Shown here piece after piece: positions 35,901 to 46,306 of a stretch of 64,000 nt of DNA. The notes under the pieces were generated by a model that worked only from the letters and a program-made list of their open reading frames with translations, was not told the origin of the DNA and ran no database searches. A program made the translations under genes and the position numbers. Source of the DNA: Acanthaster planci (taxonomy: Eukaryota > Echinodermata > Asteroidea > Valvatida > Acanthasteridae); assembly GCF_001949145.1 (NCBI RefSeq), contig NW_019091469.1, forward strand, positions 519,701 through 583,700, read 5' to 3'. Positions within the stretch are counted from its first letter, which is position 1; each line of letters opens with the position of its first letter.

Positions 35901-38900
35901 GGAGGATCAGGTAATGTCAAGAATGCTGGACAGCACATGCCGCACAGTCTGTTTGAAAGTTAACACTGTGAATTGGAGTGAGGATATTTGTAAAAACAAT
36001 TCACATTCACGCATCCCACAAAGCATGAAAATAATTTCCTCCTGCTGTGAAAATGTTTGAAATCTTTTCCTACTTGGGTGAAAATCTTCCCCCACTTTGG
36101 TTAAAAGTTCTATGGTGTAATTTCCTGGGAAGAGAGTAAGTGTGCAGAGAAATCCCTATTCCCTGGTTAACTTTCAATTTCAATGTACTGTACATGCATA
36201 AACAAACTTTTATTGAAAGAGAACCTAAGTCAGTATTGTTTATCTGTTTGTGTGTATAGTACAGTACAGGTCAGAATTTTAGCCGACACGCAAACATGCT
36301 TAGCGTGTCAGTGTGTATCAAGTCAAACAGACACGAAAGGAGTTAACCGCAAACACAAAACATGCTGACTCCCGCATAACAGAGAACGCCAACACTGCAA
36401 TCTGATCTACTGATCATAAACATGCACGCGCTACACGCAAACCCAAGAACAGTCAGGCCTTCGTTGACCAGAGCAGTCATTTTCATAGTTTCCCACAATG
36501 AAAAGTATTCAGTTATGTATGCAGCAGGCATCACAAAAACATTTTCAAAGACAAAGCGTTTTGTTTGTCCATACAGGATCATTGAAAGTGCCAAGCGGGC
36601 AACACTTCTTGGTTTATGTCTGAATTGCTCCCAAAACTTCTGAATCAGGCACAGAAAAGATTCCAAGCATGAAATCAATTTTTCAACTGAGACAATTATA
36701 ACTAGCAGTTTTTATGACAAAACATTTCCTAAATTAGAGAAAACTAGTTTGTAAGAAATTCACAAAATACAGACAGGGTTTGAACTCGCCAGTCTGCCAA
36801 ATTTTATTTTTAGTCAAGACGGCCCCCACGGCAGCAATCCTAGCATACGCATTGATTGTTGCCGTCCTCGCACTCTGTGTGTTGAAAATCGCATGAATAT
36901 AAATTCAATGTGAGGTAGGTATTTTTCCCATCAGTTTTCGACCTTTGAGCTGGAAAACCTACCTAAAAAAATGGCTCTGATTGTGACAATATTGGAACCA
37001 AACTGAACGGCAAAGATCGCACCAAAATGAAAAGAAGTCGGTTCTGCACTAGCGACGTGCATGCACTGGCTGCGCACAACGGACAGAGTAGCACCCATGT
37101 GAACGTCATAAATATGCATGTTGCATAACGTGAAAGGACTGTAGCTTTGCATTTGTTGGTGCTGTATCAAAATGAATATGCAATACACTTGTTAAGATTT
37201 ATGATTGGTGGTTGTACAGTAGTTTCGTGATTGCTGGGTCACGGCATTGTCGCGGCATGGTCACGGCAATGTGGCAGCAGATGAAAAAGTCAAGTTGGAA
37301 TGTACACAAGTTCAGTGGGTCTTTGTAATTAGATGGAATTCTGATACATGAACTAAATTTTCATAAAATAAGAAATGCTTCGTTGTAAAATCGGCTTGGT
37401 ATAATAGTTCTGGCTGAGGAATGAATTTCTTTCGTGATTACTGTTTATTTGTGAAAAAGGTTTCTCCCGCAATTAGAACCAGCAAGAAAAGCGTCTTCGT
37501 TACTCCAGTCGATCCCGTGAGTTTAAAATTCAGTGTTTACATTTGGGAAAAAGTTTTGTAGTTGCTAAACACACACGGTGGACTACTGGCCAGTTTCAGA
37601 TGGGATTTCAAGCTATTCATGGTGACAGACAACTATTAAGGTGGAAAGCTTGCGGTAGCACCATGCAAGGATACGATCTCTTTTGTGAGTCTGTATGGTT
37701 CTGAAGAGTTCCTCATGGGTTCTTTTCAGAACCATACAGACTCACAAAAGAGATCGTATCCTTACATGGTGCTACCGTAAGCTTTCCAACTTAGTGGCCA
37801 GTTTCACTGAAATTTGACATTTTCCAGATGTAATCCGACTGAACAACTTTTGCGATCCAAAACAAAAGAAAACGGACTAGATAGTGATACATTTACGGTC
37901 ATCTTGCCAGCCAGGCGCTACATGGTACATGTACGTGATTTCACTTCTTCAGTGCACTGCCATGCAGTGTACAGTACATGTACATGTATATGTATACCGT
38001 GTGCATGCATACACGAAGCTGGAGCGACAGCTCTGCGTATGGAGTGGTTCAGTGCACGTTGTCGGTCACCTTTGCGGTCTGCTGTCACAAGCCCTGCTGA
38101 GATAATAAGGTCCGGGGTCAGGCTTATTGTGCATTGGACCTGGACCAAAAACTGCAAAGCGTGCATTGAACTCAGGTTCACTGATTGTGTTAGCGTGTCG
38201 ACTAAAATTCTGACAGGTTCCGTATGTGGTATTTGTGCAAGTCGAAACGAAAATGCTGATGATCCCCATACTTACCAACCTGAAGACGTTAAAGAAATTA
38301 AATTCACTTCTACTTAAGGTAGGGTAAGTGACTAAAAGTCATTTGAAATACATGTGCTAGCATATCTGGATTTTTGCACCGTAATCTGCCGACCTTGGAG
38401 GTCCCTTTTCACTAGTGTCAGTAGGTAATATACTCTACAGTACAGTAACTGATGTTGCCAAAAAAAAACACATGCCTGAGTTCTTGTGCGCAGGAAATCT
38501 CTTCCACTTGCATTTCCTGTGACATCATAATACTGTATCCGTGTACACGCGGACCAGTTCAAGATTTCGTGCAGAGAATATCGAGTGTTTCTGATGTCAT
38601 AATACATGTACATGTACATGAACCTTGGCAGTAAGTGATGCCGCATCACATACATGTGCCTATATCACCTGCTTAATCCACCCCGACTTTAAGCGTCCCC
38701 TCCTTTGGCCAGTGGGAGTAGTTTCATCTGGATATGTACATGTAGCATGCTTGTGGAGACTGTACAAGTGCATTGGTCACCTGTACACAGCAGTCCCACG
38801 TCAAATGGACATAAATCTGTACATGCACTTGGTTAGTTCAACAAGTTTTGTGCTCCAATCTTGCCAAAAGTGAACCAAAAAGGTGAAGTTTACAAGCTAA

Positions 38901-41900
38901 CATGTTTCCTGTTTTTTCATGTTAGGCCTCACAACAAACATATTCAATTTATAAGTACCGGCACACATATTTGCCAAGATTAAGATTTCACTGGAAAAAA
39001 AGGGAAATTGCTAAATGACTGGCAAGTAGAGTGCACGTCCTGGCACATGTACATGTACGTATGTGACATCATTAATTGATTTTAGAGGATTGATGAGGAT
39101 TGAGACACAGTAAATTAGTGGGTATCATAAAGTTCAAGTCGGCAAAAGCCAATAAGGTTAGGGTTGATGTAAAGATGCCATCAATGACTCAACATTTTCC
39201 AATCTTCTGCTCCCAAATGACAGACTATCGATACATCAACACCAGCAAGTCTGCAAACCGGCAGTCAGTCCCTCCTAAATCAGCAAGCTTTATACACCAG
39301 CCAGTCGCCCCCCCTCCCCGGCAGCTGCCAAGGTCAGCGACGATTGACCTGGACAGCCGTTACATCCCGTCCCCGGTGGCTCAGCAGGAGAGCTACCTGT
39401 CCATGGATGGCAGCAGTGACTCCTCCAGCGTGTTCCAGTACCCGGCCAGTTCGGCCTACATGGCCATGGAGGGCACCAACAGCAATGGGGGCCCAAGACT
39501 CGATGGTCGCTCACTCTCAGAATCCCAGCCCGAGACCTACGCCACCATGAACCCCGGAGTGCCCCTCCAGAGAAGGTCCATGCCTATTGTGGCTCATCGG
39601 CACACATTCTCTGGCGGTGAGAGACCACCTCCTATTGACCGCAGCTTGAAGCCAGACAGGAAGATAAGCGAAGGAGCTGTTCGTAAGTTGGAGTCTTTAT
39701 ACTGTGTTCAGTTCAAAGCTTTTGACTCAACATCCATTTAATTCCAGGTCTTCAAGTTCTGTTGATATACGTTTGTACATCCCTGTGCTTTTCTCAGAAA
39801 AAACTAAAACAAAAGCCTGCTAAAACGTGGATGAAATATAGCGTTAAAATGGGCCATTGGCTTACATTACAGATGACTGTGTTTTGACTTAGATGGAAGT
39901 GAACCGATTTCAAGGCACTTGATAACGAATACCATTCCGAACAAAGGCAAACCTGTCAAAGTTGTGGCTGAACTTCTACAGTTGGACATGAAGTGAGAGG
40001 CAGCAAATTCTTGTTTAATTATGTGACTGACAATTTCAACTGCATTCACTGCTTTTCGTTCTGCTGCTAGGGTCCACCGACCACATCGGAATGGAAGGCA
40101 GTTTCTATGCAACCAAGGAGAGCCTGAGGCCACTCCCTGACTTGAGGCCCATCCAGTCAGACAGGACTAGGAGCTTCAGTAAACGGCCGGGCTCATACGA
40201 GTAAGTTGATGATGACAGTGGGCACTTGGTGCTTGTTCAGATGCTAAGCATCCCAAGGACATGGCGATTGGTTCCTGTTCAGCACCAGTAGAGCACTGCA
40301 GTCCAGTGGTAATGTTGTTTGACTCACACAGTGGTATATGGGCTGAAACCATAGAGTTATATATAACAACTAGTGTGCTAACTCAGATACAGGGTGATGC
40401 CTGCTGGGTGCATCCATGTTTGTGCACAAACCTATGGAAATCTCGAAAATTTGCAAGGCGTTTGGTATGGTTATTTGCATACTTTTATCTGCGTCTGTAT
40501 TCTAATGTAATACATACAGTAAATGGGAATTTCATTTTACTCTGTGCTAGCAATGAGTGTGCGTATGGGCTGCAGATAGCCCAGTTGGACTCCCTGACCG
40601 TACTACGTTACAGAGGGAGTCAAGGGTATAAAGGGTGCAAAATCGGGCGAAACATTTTATAACTAAAATTTGCAACATTTCTACCTTTTTCAAGGAGCCA
40701 ATTTCATGTCTGTAACTCCTATGCATCCTTATCTCCACGGCTGGTGGGTGAAGAAATTCGACATATCACCACCAAAGACAAACACGGGAAAATGTGGTCG
40801 GACGTAGCGTTACTTTTTGCCATTGTTGACTGTTTTTAGCCATTCTCCAGTGCAGTTTGTACAGTGTATTGGGCATACAAGATTCCGAGCTGCGTACACG
40901 CACATCAAAACTTCATGTTTTGACTGGAACCAGCGAAACTGAAGTCTAACCGAACCCACTCGTTTCGAAAATACTCACATAAAGCACGTAACGCTCAATG
41001 TGGTTTTCAACCACGGGTACCATTGATCTCCATGCTTGGTACACACAACATCGAGCTGGGGGCCGGGCGAGGCTGTGGCGTGCGTTGGTGACAGTTGGCC
41101 TAGTTACGTGCATGCAAGCTGAGTCTACTATGACCATTACGGGAAAGCTAAAATTCATGATTTATACAAATCCTGGCCATTTTTTAGCATGTACTATGTG
41201 TTAACAGGTGGACTTGAAATAGACAGACAAAAGGTGTCCGCAAAATTCAATATAGTTTAGGGACTCCCAGCAGTTCCGTGTCGAGGGGAGAAGGCATTAA
41301 ATCCAGCAAGGCTTTGGCACATTTCTGTTGCTAGCAATTTACTCATATCAGTTAATTTGTCCTATTTTAAGTTATACCGAATTCTTTTTTTAGAGACGGA
41401 GAACTTTTCCAAAATGCACAGGCTCAGATAAGTATTTTTAAAATAAACTAGACTGATATGAGAGTCAATAACGGCGATTAACAATCTCTTGGGCCTGAAT
41501 TTAAAAACGAAAAATCACCTATTTTTAGATTGAGTCTTTTGATATTGCACATTGTTGGGGATCCGTCACCCGATAACCAGACAGAGCTCCAGCATGACCA
41601 TAAATGTCAACCTCCCATGCCTATGAAATTTGAGCCCACTGACAAAACTTTTCAGGGACATTTCTTCACTGGTGAAAAACATTGAAAAGAATATCGGCAG
41701 GCACTTCAAGCAATTACATATTACACATGAATTTGACTTTCTAGCTGTTTGATGTAGGCCTACGTGAGGCTGAAGGTTTTAAAAGAGCATCTCCCCAACC
41801 CCCCCACCGTATTATTATGAATTAGGAGATTTTTAAAAACTCCCACACAGACTAGCTATCTGCTCATTGCTCTAAAATCCAACTCATCACTTCCAATTAC

Positions 41901-43944
41901 CAATTCAGTCTGCTTAATGTTTGTTTAGTTTACAAATAAAAAAAGGACAGGCCGATTAACAGCACAATTTGTGCGTGATCACTACTTACTGCACGTTTTC
42001 TCTCACTTATTTGCCTCGACGGATAGATAAAGCCACAAAGAAATTTCAAATGTGAAAAATTAGTTTCTTCAACGAGGTAAAGCAAGAACAAATAAGAACC
42101 AATTTTGTGGTCGTTTTGTACACCAATTTTTTACCTTGGACGTCAATCGTAATGAAATGAAGACAACATCCAACCTGGGCTAGGGCCACGGATAAATTTT
42201 GTCGTGACCTTTTTTCAGAGTTTGTTGGTACCGAATGCGCATTGCATTTAGAGTACATTATTCTATCTGATTTTCAATATTCTACAAGGACGCACGTGGA
42301 TTCGAAATGTCAATGCCCAGGACAGCGTCAAATTTTCTCCGCGCAGAGAATGAATAGTTAGCGCTCCAGTTATTCAGTATAGCTCTGTAGCTCAAACCCT
42401 GTAGTGTTGGTTTTCCTTGAACAAGATACTTTACTACAACTGCCTTTCTCCAACCAGAATTATTAATGAGTACATGTGAGGTAAGAGAGCAGGTTATTCT
42501 GATCTTGAGCTGGTTCTGAAAATTAAGCTCCAGGGGCAGTTGACTTGGGTAACAATTGTCAAACTCTTCGACACCCCTGCAGAGATGTAAAATGCTACAT
42601 AAGCACCACACATTAAATACTGTTATTGTACAGTTTACCCACTCTTGTGGCTAACAGCTGAGCAGTGATGTTTTAGTGTTTGAAAAAAGAAGCAGGACTA
42701 CACTAGTGAATACGGCTTTTACACTGGGTGTCATGCATACACAAAAATAGAAACACTCGATGCTTTTGGTGATGTTAGGCAAAAAAATATGTTTTTGTTA
42801 CGCAAACAGGTTTGATTCAAACAGTCACCCATCTCGCTTTCTCTCCTGTCAGGAATCAGAGGCTGGACACTGACTCTGATTTGTTCCGTGGACGCAGCAA
42901 CACGGGAGACAGCACAACCTCGTCTTCGGACGATGACATGTACAGCCCGGGAGAAAGCGACTTCTACTTTCCTCGTCCAGTGCCACCTGTTCCTGAAGAG
43001 GACACGTACATCTACAAAGACGTACCGGGTGTGGGAGGACTTCCAGAGGTAGGTGAGAACTGGAGGGGAAATGTAGGATCCTCTCTACAGCTTGCTGGCT
43101 TTGGATTGGAGATGGTCCACCAGGTTTGACTTGAAAGCTTCATCCCTCGTTCGCCACTCTCAACTTTCATTTGAACATGTGGATAAACCCTTTTCAGTTC
43201 CTATGTTTGGTGTGTTTATGTTTGCTCTCGAAGCATCAGCACTGCTGACTCTTTTCCACCGAGCAGGCTTACAAGGAAGTAGAAACCAGAGCATCTTTAT
43301 GCCAAAAACAGATGTTGACATCAGTCTCTTTTAAAACCAATGTATGGAAACGTCGATTATTTTGCAATATGCTCTCTGTCGTGTCTGTTTATCTCCCTGT
43401 TATGAAGATAGTCATTGTGTAATCAAGAAGGTAGTTCCTTGTTAAAGGTACCTGCATCCAAGTTTGCCGAGGTCCTAATCTGCAGACAGTGCTTAGTTTC
43501 AGTTTATGCTCTCAGCAAAAATTGGGTCTAGAACCGCTTCACGGACAGTATTCATTGCATGATGTCTTAGCTGGTAACCTGTCTATGCTAAACCAATGTT
43601 CTTTTATTTTCGGCATATTTCTATGGCAAGCAGCTCAGGAAACTACTGTGTGTGTGTATATATTGTTTCTGCAGCATCCCATTACAGAAGGCCTGTCCAC
43701 TACGCCCATTCCTGCCTCCCTACCTTCCCAGCAGAATGACGAGATAGAGTACCTGGAGCTCTCCCATGAGGAGGAAGCCCGTCAGCCGCCCCCTAGGCCC
43801 CCCAGGCCCAGCTCCCCAACGGTGGAGTACATCGACCTGGACCCAGACAAGACACAGGCCCTGCGGTTTGTGACGGAGAAACGCGAGGAGGAGAAGGATG
43901 GGAGTATGTCGGGGCGCAGCACACTGACAAGGAGAGATGTATAG
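14850..43944 (+). CDS. GRB2-associated-binding protein (GAB1/DOS-type docking protein), complete gene, 7 coding exons
   Basis: Scaffold that couples receptor tyrosine kinases to GRB2, CRK, PI3K and SHP2 at the membrane. The exons give 838 residues. An N-terminal PH domain (about 5-115) reads SGFLTKSPPEHK, RWQRRWFILKR, TIDLTTCEQVDQGLTFESKR, then RWVREICLACGF. A long disordered tail follows. It has seven YxxP sites of the CRK SH2 class (Tyr234, 252, 301, 315, 362, 432, 457), two PxxxRxxKP motifs of the GRB2 C-SH3 class (408-416 and PPIDRSLKP at 623-631), and three YxxM sites of the PI3K p85 class (Tyr545 YLSM, 566 YMAM, 593 YATM). The C-terminal tyrosine pair IEYLEL (775) and VEYIDL (801) is placed like the SHP2-binding pair of GAB1. 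The ATG context AACATGG is favourable. All introns are GT-AG with phases 0,1,1,1,2,0. Assignment to the GAB family is firm; orthology to one vertebrate paralogue is not implied. Confidence 0.94.
24486..24570. repeat. (ACATGT)n tandem/palindromic repeat cluster
   Basis: Runs such as ACATGTACATGTACGTGTAC and CATGTACATGTACATAG show a 6-bp period of a self-complementary unit. Similar runs occur at 25184-25203, 25565-25590, 26759-26780, 29459-29470 and elsewhere in the intron. The unit can fold on itself in either strand. Confidence 0.7.
26974..27018. repeat. Small hairpin repeat, copy 2
   Basis: GTCCTCAGTCTTTCACCTGT followed by TTGAAGATTGAGGAC forms a stem-loop. It shares its stem pattern and the loop word TTCACCTGTT with copy 1 at 150-208. 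Confidence 0.4.
31204..31545. repeat. Possible dispersed repeat resembling an echinoderm family
   Basis: The left part starts AAAGGTAGTAAACACCATTGG and the right part contains TTTCTCGAAAACTAC. From memory, words like these occur in a repeat common in sea star genomic sequence (AAAGGCAGTGGACACTATTG and GTAGTTTTCGAGAA). Ends are approximate and the resemblance is unverified. Confidence 0.3.
32796..33084 (+). CDS. GAB coding exon 2 (bulk of PH domain)
   Basis: Residues 23-118 plus one base. It encodes RWQRRWFILKRSANAIYLQY, YKDQHTTRPKGTIDLTTCEQ, FIFDIVTPKRKYFLVSNTEL and MIRWVREICLACGFQLDNQ. The Trp of the last PH helix is present. The acceptor follows tattttgacag and the donor is G|gtaacg. Confidence 0.95.
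33085..34803 (+). other. GAB intron 2 (1.7 kb)
   Basis: No exon or recognisable element is seen. It contains a few TACATGTA words. Confidence 0.7.
34804..35910 (+). CDS. GAB coding exon 3 (CRK-binding YxxP array)
   Basis: Residues 119-487 and one base of 488. It holds all seven YxxP motifs (YDIPP twice, YSVPP three times, YDVPP, YAVPP), plus PPPRPPK (387-393) and the GRB2-type PTPPRPPKP (408-416). The acceptor follows tgatgtccag. I chose the donor TCAG|gtaatg because it gives the phase that exon 4 needs. Reading on past 35910 runs into a stop and is intronic. Confidence 0.92.
36267..38219. mobile_element. Possible 1.95-kb DNA transposon remnant defined by inverted termini
   Basis: The left terminus reads GTCAGAATTTTAGCCGACACGC. 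The right, reverse-complemented, reads GTCAGAATTTTAGTCGACACGC. That is 21 of 22 positions over nearly 2 kb. No transposase is recognised between them and no clear target duplication is seen, so it may be a non-autonomous copy or two related fragments. Confidence 0.4.
37633..37797. repeat. Long foldback (arms about 70 bp)
   Basis: The left arm (to about 37708) and right arm (from about 37722) are near-perfect reverse complements, including GGATACGATCTCTTTTGTGA and its complement, with a loop of about 15 bp. The short direct repeat TGGCCAGTTTCA occurs at 37587-37598 and 37795-37806. This fits a foldback/MITE insertion. Confidence 0.75.
39224..39682 (+). CDS. GAB coding exon 4 (PI3K and GRB2 sites)
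   Basis: Residues 488-640 plus one base. It carries the three YxxM motifs (YLSM, YMAM, YATM) and ends with GERPPPIDRSLKPDRK, a classic GAB-type GRB2 C-SH3 site. The acceptor follows aaatgacag and the donor is C|gtaagt. Confidence 0.94.
40071..40200 (+). CDS. GAB coding exon 5
   Basis: Residues 641-683 plus two bases of 684: STDHIGMEGSFYATKESLRP, LPDLRPIQSD and RTRSFSKRPGSYE. The two RxxS sites (RTRS, FSKR) could be basophilic kinase sites. The acceptor follows ctgctgctag and the donor is GA|gtaagt. It has no long open frame of its own and rests on phase and splice agreement. Confidence 0.85.
40201..42852 (+). other. GAB intron 5 (2.65 kb)
   Basis: No exon or clear element. The part at 40.9-41.1 kb is locally richer in CpG, but no promoter motif is convincing. 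Confidence 0.65.
42853..43048 (+). CDS. GAB coding exon 6
   Basis: Residues 684-749: an acidic Ser-rich run (TTSSSDDDMYSPGESDFYF) followed by PRPVPPVPEEDTYIYKDVPG. The acceptor follows tctcctgtcag. The donor GAG|gtaggt is chosen over read-through because it keeps frame 0 into exon 7. Confidence 0.87.
43675..43944 (+). CDS. GAB coding exon 7 (SHP2-binding tail and stop)
   Basis: Residues 750-838. It contains DEIEYLELSHEE, PPPRPPRPSSP, and VEYIDLDPDKTQAL followed by ...TRRDV and a TAG. The two I/V-x-Y-x-x-L sites, 26 residues apart, match the bisphosphorylated SHP2 site of vertebrate GABs; DPDKTQAL aligns with the DQQKTLAL of GAB1. The acceptor follows tattgtttctgcag. Confidence 0.93.
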   Translation, partial: HPITEGLSTTPIPASLPSQQNDEIEYLELSHEEEARQPPPRPPRPSSPTVEYIDLDPDKTQALRFVTEKREEEKDGSMSGRSTLTRRDV

Positions 43945-44746
43945 GGTTGACTCATATCCAAGCTGTAAAAAGGTAGGGCCTACAGGCACCTGCTGTGCTG
44001 TAGATACTCACCAAGCAACGGATGTAATCCAGTCATGCAGTCATAGTAAGCAAGGTTTCATTTCTCATTGGCTTTAGACCACAGACTGTGGGGATTCTTC
44101 ATCATTGTGGGTGTTTTCCGTACATATTGACATGAAATCTTTAGGAGTTGACCAGTTCTGAGTCAGTTTATGCTTTGACAGACCTTCCTGGTGTGCATTG
44201 AAAATCCCTCTAATCAATTGAGAGCATGTTTTATTTGTTTCCTTGTATGAGCAACATCAGCATATCTTATGAGATGAGCAATATCTACATCCATCAGAAC
44301 ACTGTTTCCCTTTCGTATTTATCATTTGCTGTCTTGCGTAAATATATGTAGCTGTGCTTGGCACAAGCAGCAACATGACCTAGCAATGCACAGATGGAAC
44401 AATGATAAATTCACTCACCTATGGAACAGGCCTACAGCAGTCCATTTTTGCGATAGGACTGCACCATGCATTGGGATGAATAATTCATGACTGTGAACAA
44501 TACTCTCCACCAATCAGATAATGGGGATTTCTTCAGGCATTGTATGCGCCCCATCCACTGACATAGAGAGGGAGGTTTGGCCACATGATACATTGTAGCC
44601 ACTGTCGATGAGTGCTCATTGCAGACAAAACATTGTGAGCACCCCATGCTAAGCCTGTCCAAACAAGAACACACACGTGCAGGGTGTGTCATTGTCAAAG
44701 GCGCCCTCATTAGGTACTTGTAATGTGGCAATATCTTTTATACGTA

Positions 44747-45061
44747 CAGTAGATTCGTCAAAGTCGGATTTTCCTTAATACCTCAGATGAAATTGCTTAG
44801 AACATTTGATTTCTTATGTTGTTCTTAATGAAATTCTTTGCCTAAGTTGGATCGCGAAAGTCAGATTTTCACTTTTCTCAGACAGATCAACCTGGAACAT
44901 TTGTTAAAATACTGTATTTGTACCTCGTTTAAGTCGGGTTTACACAAAAATATTTTCGTACATTTATTCATTCCAGGAAACAAAGTGATTTTTGGAATTT
45001 TTGGTATTTTCCGTCCAAATCAATTATTTTGGCTCCTGCTCCACTAACCCGAGATCTACTG
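44747..45061. mobile_element. Tigger/pogo-like MITE (315 bp)
   Basis: The left end is TA|CAGTAGATTCGTCAAAGTCGG. The right end reverse-complements to CAGTAGATCTCGGGTTAG, followed by TA. A CAGTAGA terminus with TA target duplication and internal CTCGTTTAAGTCGGG words is typical of pogo/Tigger non-autonomous elements. There is no coding capacity. Confidence 0.65.
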
Positions 45062-45940
45062 TACTGTACATGAAGCCCTGACCACTCACCTACCATGTGT
45101 CTGTCCAAAACAGCAACAATGCAAAACATGGATGAATTCAAACTGAAGGACAGCAAACAGACCAGGGACAAGTACTTCCCTCTCTGGAAATTTGCACTGG
45201 TCTGCAAATGCAAAGCTACTAGAATGCAGGAGCAGTGACGTTAGATTTTCCTTAAGTCACTTGGTAACAAGCTCATCCAATTACTGAGGATGCTTATCCC
45301 GTTCCCAAATCCTCACACTTTGCCCTGCAGGTCTCCTGACAGGGGACATATTGACCGGTATCATTTTGAGAGATGACATACAGATATATGCTTGCATGTA
45401 TCTCATGAAATAAACAAAAGGTGGAAATATTTTTGTGATACATAATGGGATTGTTCAAAGTTGATTTCAGAATTTGACAATATGCCGTTTATCTGCTTAA
45501 TTACCGTGTATGCAGTCATGCAGCTTGACTTTGTGTTGCATGCAATACTCATACATATAAACAGAGTGTTCGACATAATTTATATAATGCTGTGAAATAC
45601 TTACATTTGTGTGGTGCATGCTTCATGAAGACTTGGCAGTTTTTCTGAATCCGAAGCGATGTCCTCAATTCTAGCATGATGATACTTAAATGGCCAACGA
45701 CTTCATTATCATCTAAGGTGTCAAGGATTTCTTGTTGAATATACTTTTCTGATTCATCACATCTAAATGTGCCAAATTTTCTAATGCCAAGAAAGTTTCA
45801 TTTAAACCATTGCATTACAACAGGAAAGCCTGTTGGCATAGTGAGTAGTATGAAAGGCAGATTACCTGAACTTATATTTCATTTTGAATTTGTTACATTT
45901 CAAACAGTTCTTTTAAGCTGATACAAATACGGTTTGAACT

Positions 45941-46306
45941 CACTTAATAAGCCATTTGCGAGTTAAATTTGATTAAAATCTGGTATACCGAGTTCTTTAA
46001 ATCCACGTGAACACAACAGCTTGAATTCTCCATACTAAAACCATTGTTGCTATACCTCGTGATTCGGGGCAAGCTTTTGCTTAGTTATGTAAGAGATGCC
46101 TTGCAACAATACACTCTTCTCAACAGATAAGAACGGCACAAAGGAACCAGTCCAATCCAGAGATTGTGGTCGCTATGCTAAAGCTTGCCCCGAATCACGA
46201 GGTATAGCAACAGTGTCTTTAGTCTGGGGAATTCAAACTGTTACGCTTCTATGCAATCAGATAACCAGATTTTATTCAAATTTAACTCGCAAGTGGCTTA
46301 TTGTGG
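45941..46306. repeat. Long inverted repeat / foldback element (arms about 130 bp)
   Basis: The left arm (45941-46076) and right arm (46180-46306) pair in several blocks: GCGAGTTAAATTTGA with its complement, AAAATCTGGT, and the inner GCTATACCTCGTGATTCGGG with its complement, with small indels between. The loop is about 100 bp. No target duplication or coding capacity is seen. Confidence 0.75.

Larger units (their letters stand above)
35911..39223 (+). other. GAB intron 3 (3.3 kb)
   Basis: Contains a matching terminal inverted repeat pair (36267-36291 and 38193-38219) that may bound a DNA transposon, and inside it a long perfect-looking foldback at 37633-37797. No exon is recognised. Confidence 0.7.

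Noticed and set aside
37814-38317. A 167-residue open frame in GAB intron 3
   Set aside because: It overlaps the inverted-terminus element and shows no recognisable domain or coding bias.
40981-41110. CpG-richer stretch in GAB intron 5 as an alternative promoter
   Set aside because: No TATA, initiator or following exon with a start codon in frame with the GAB tail.
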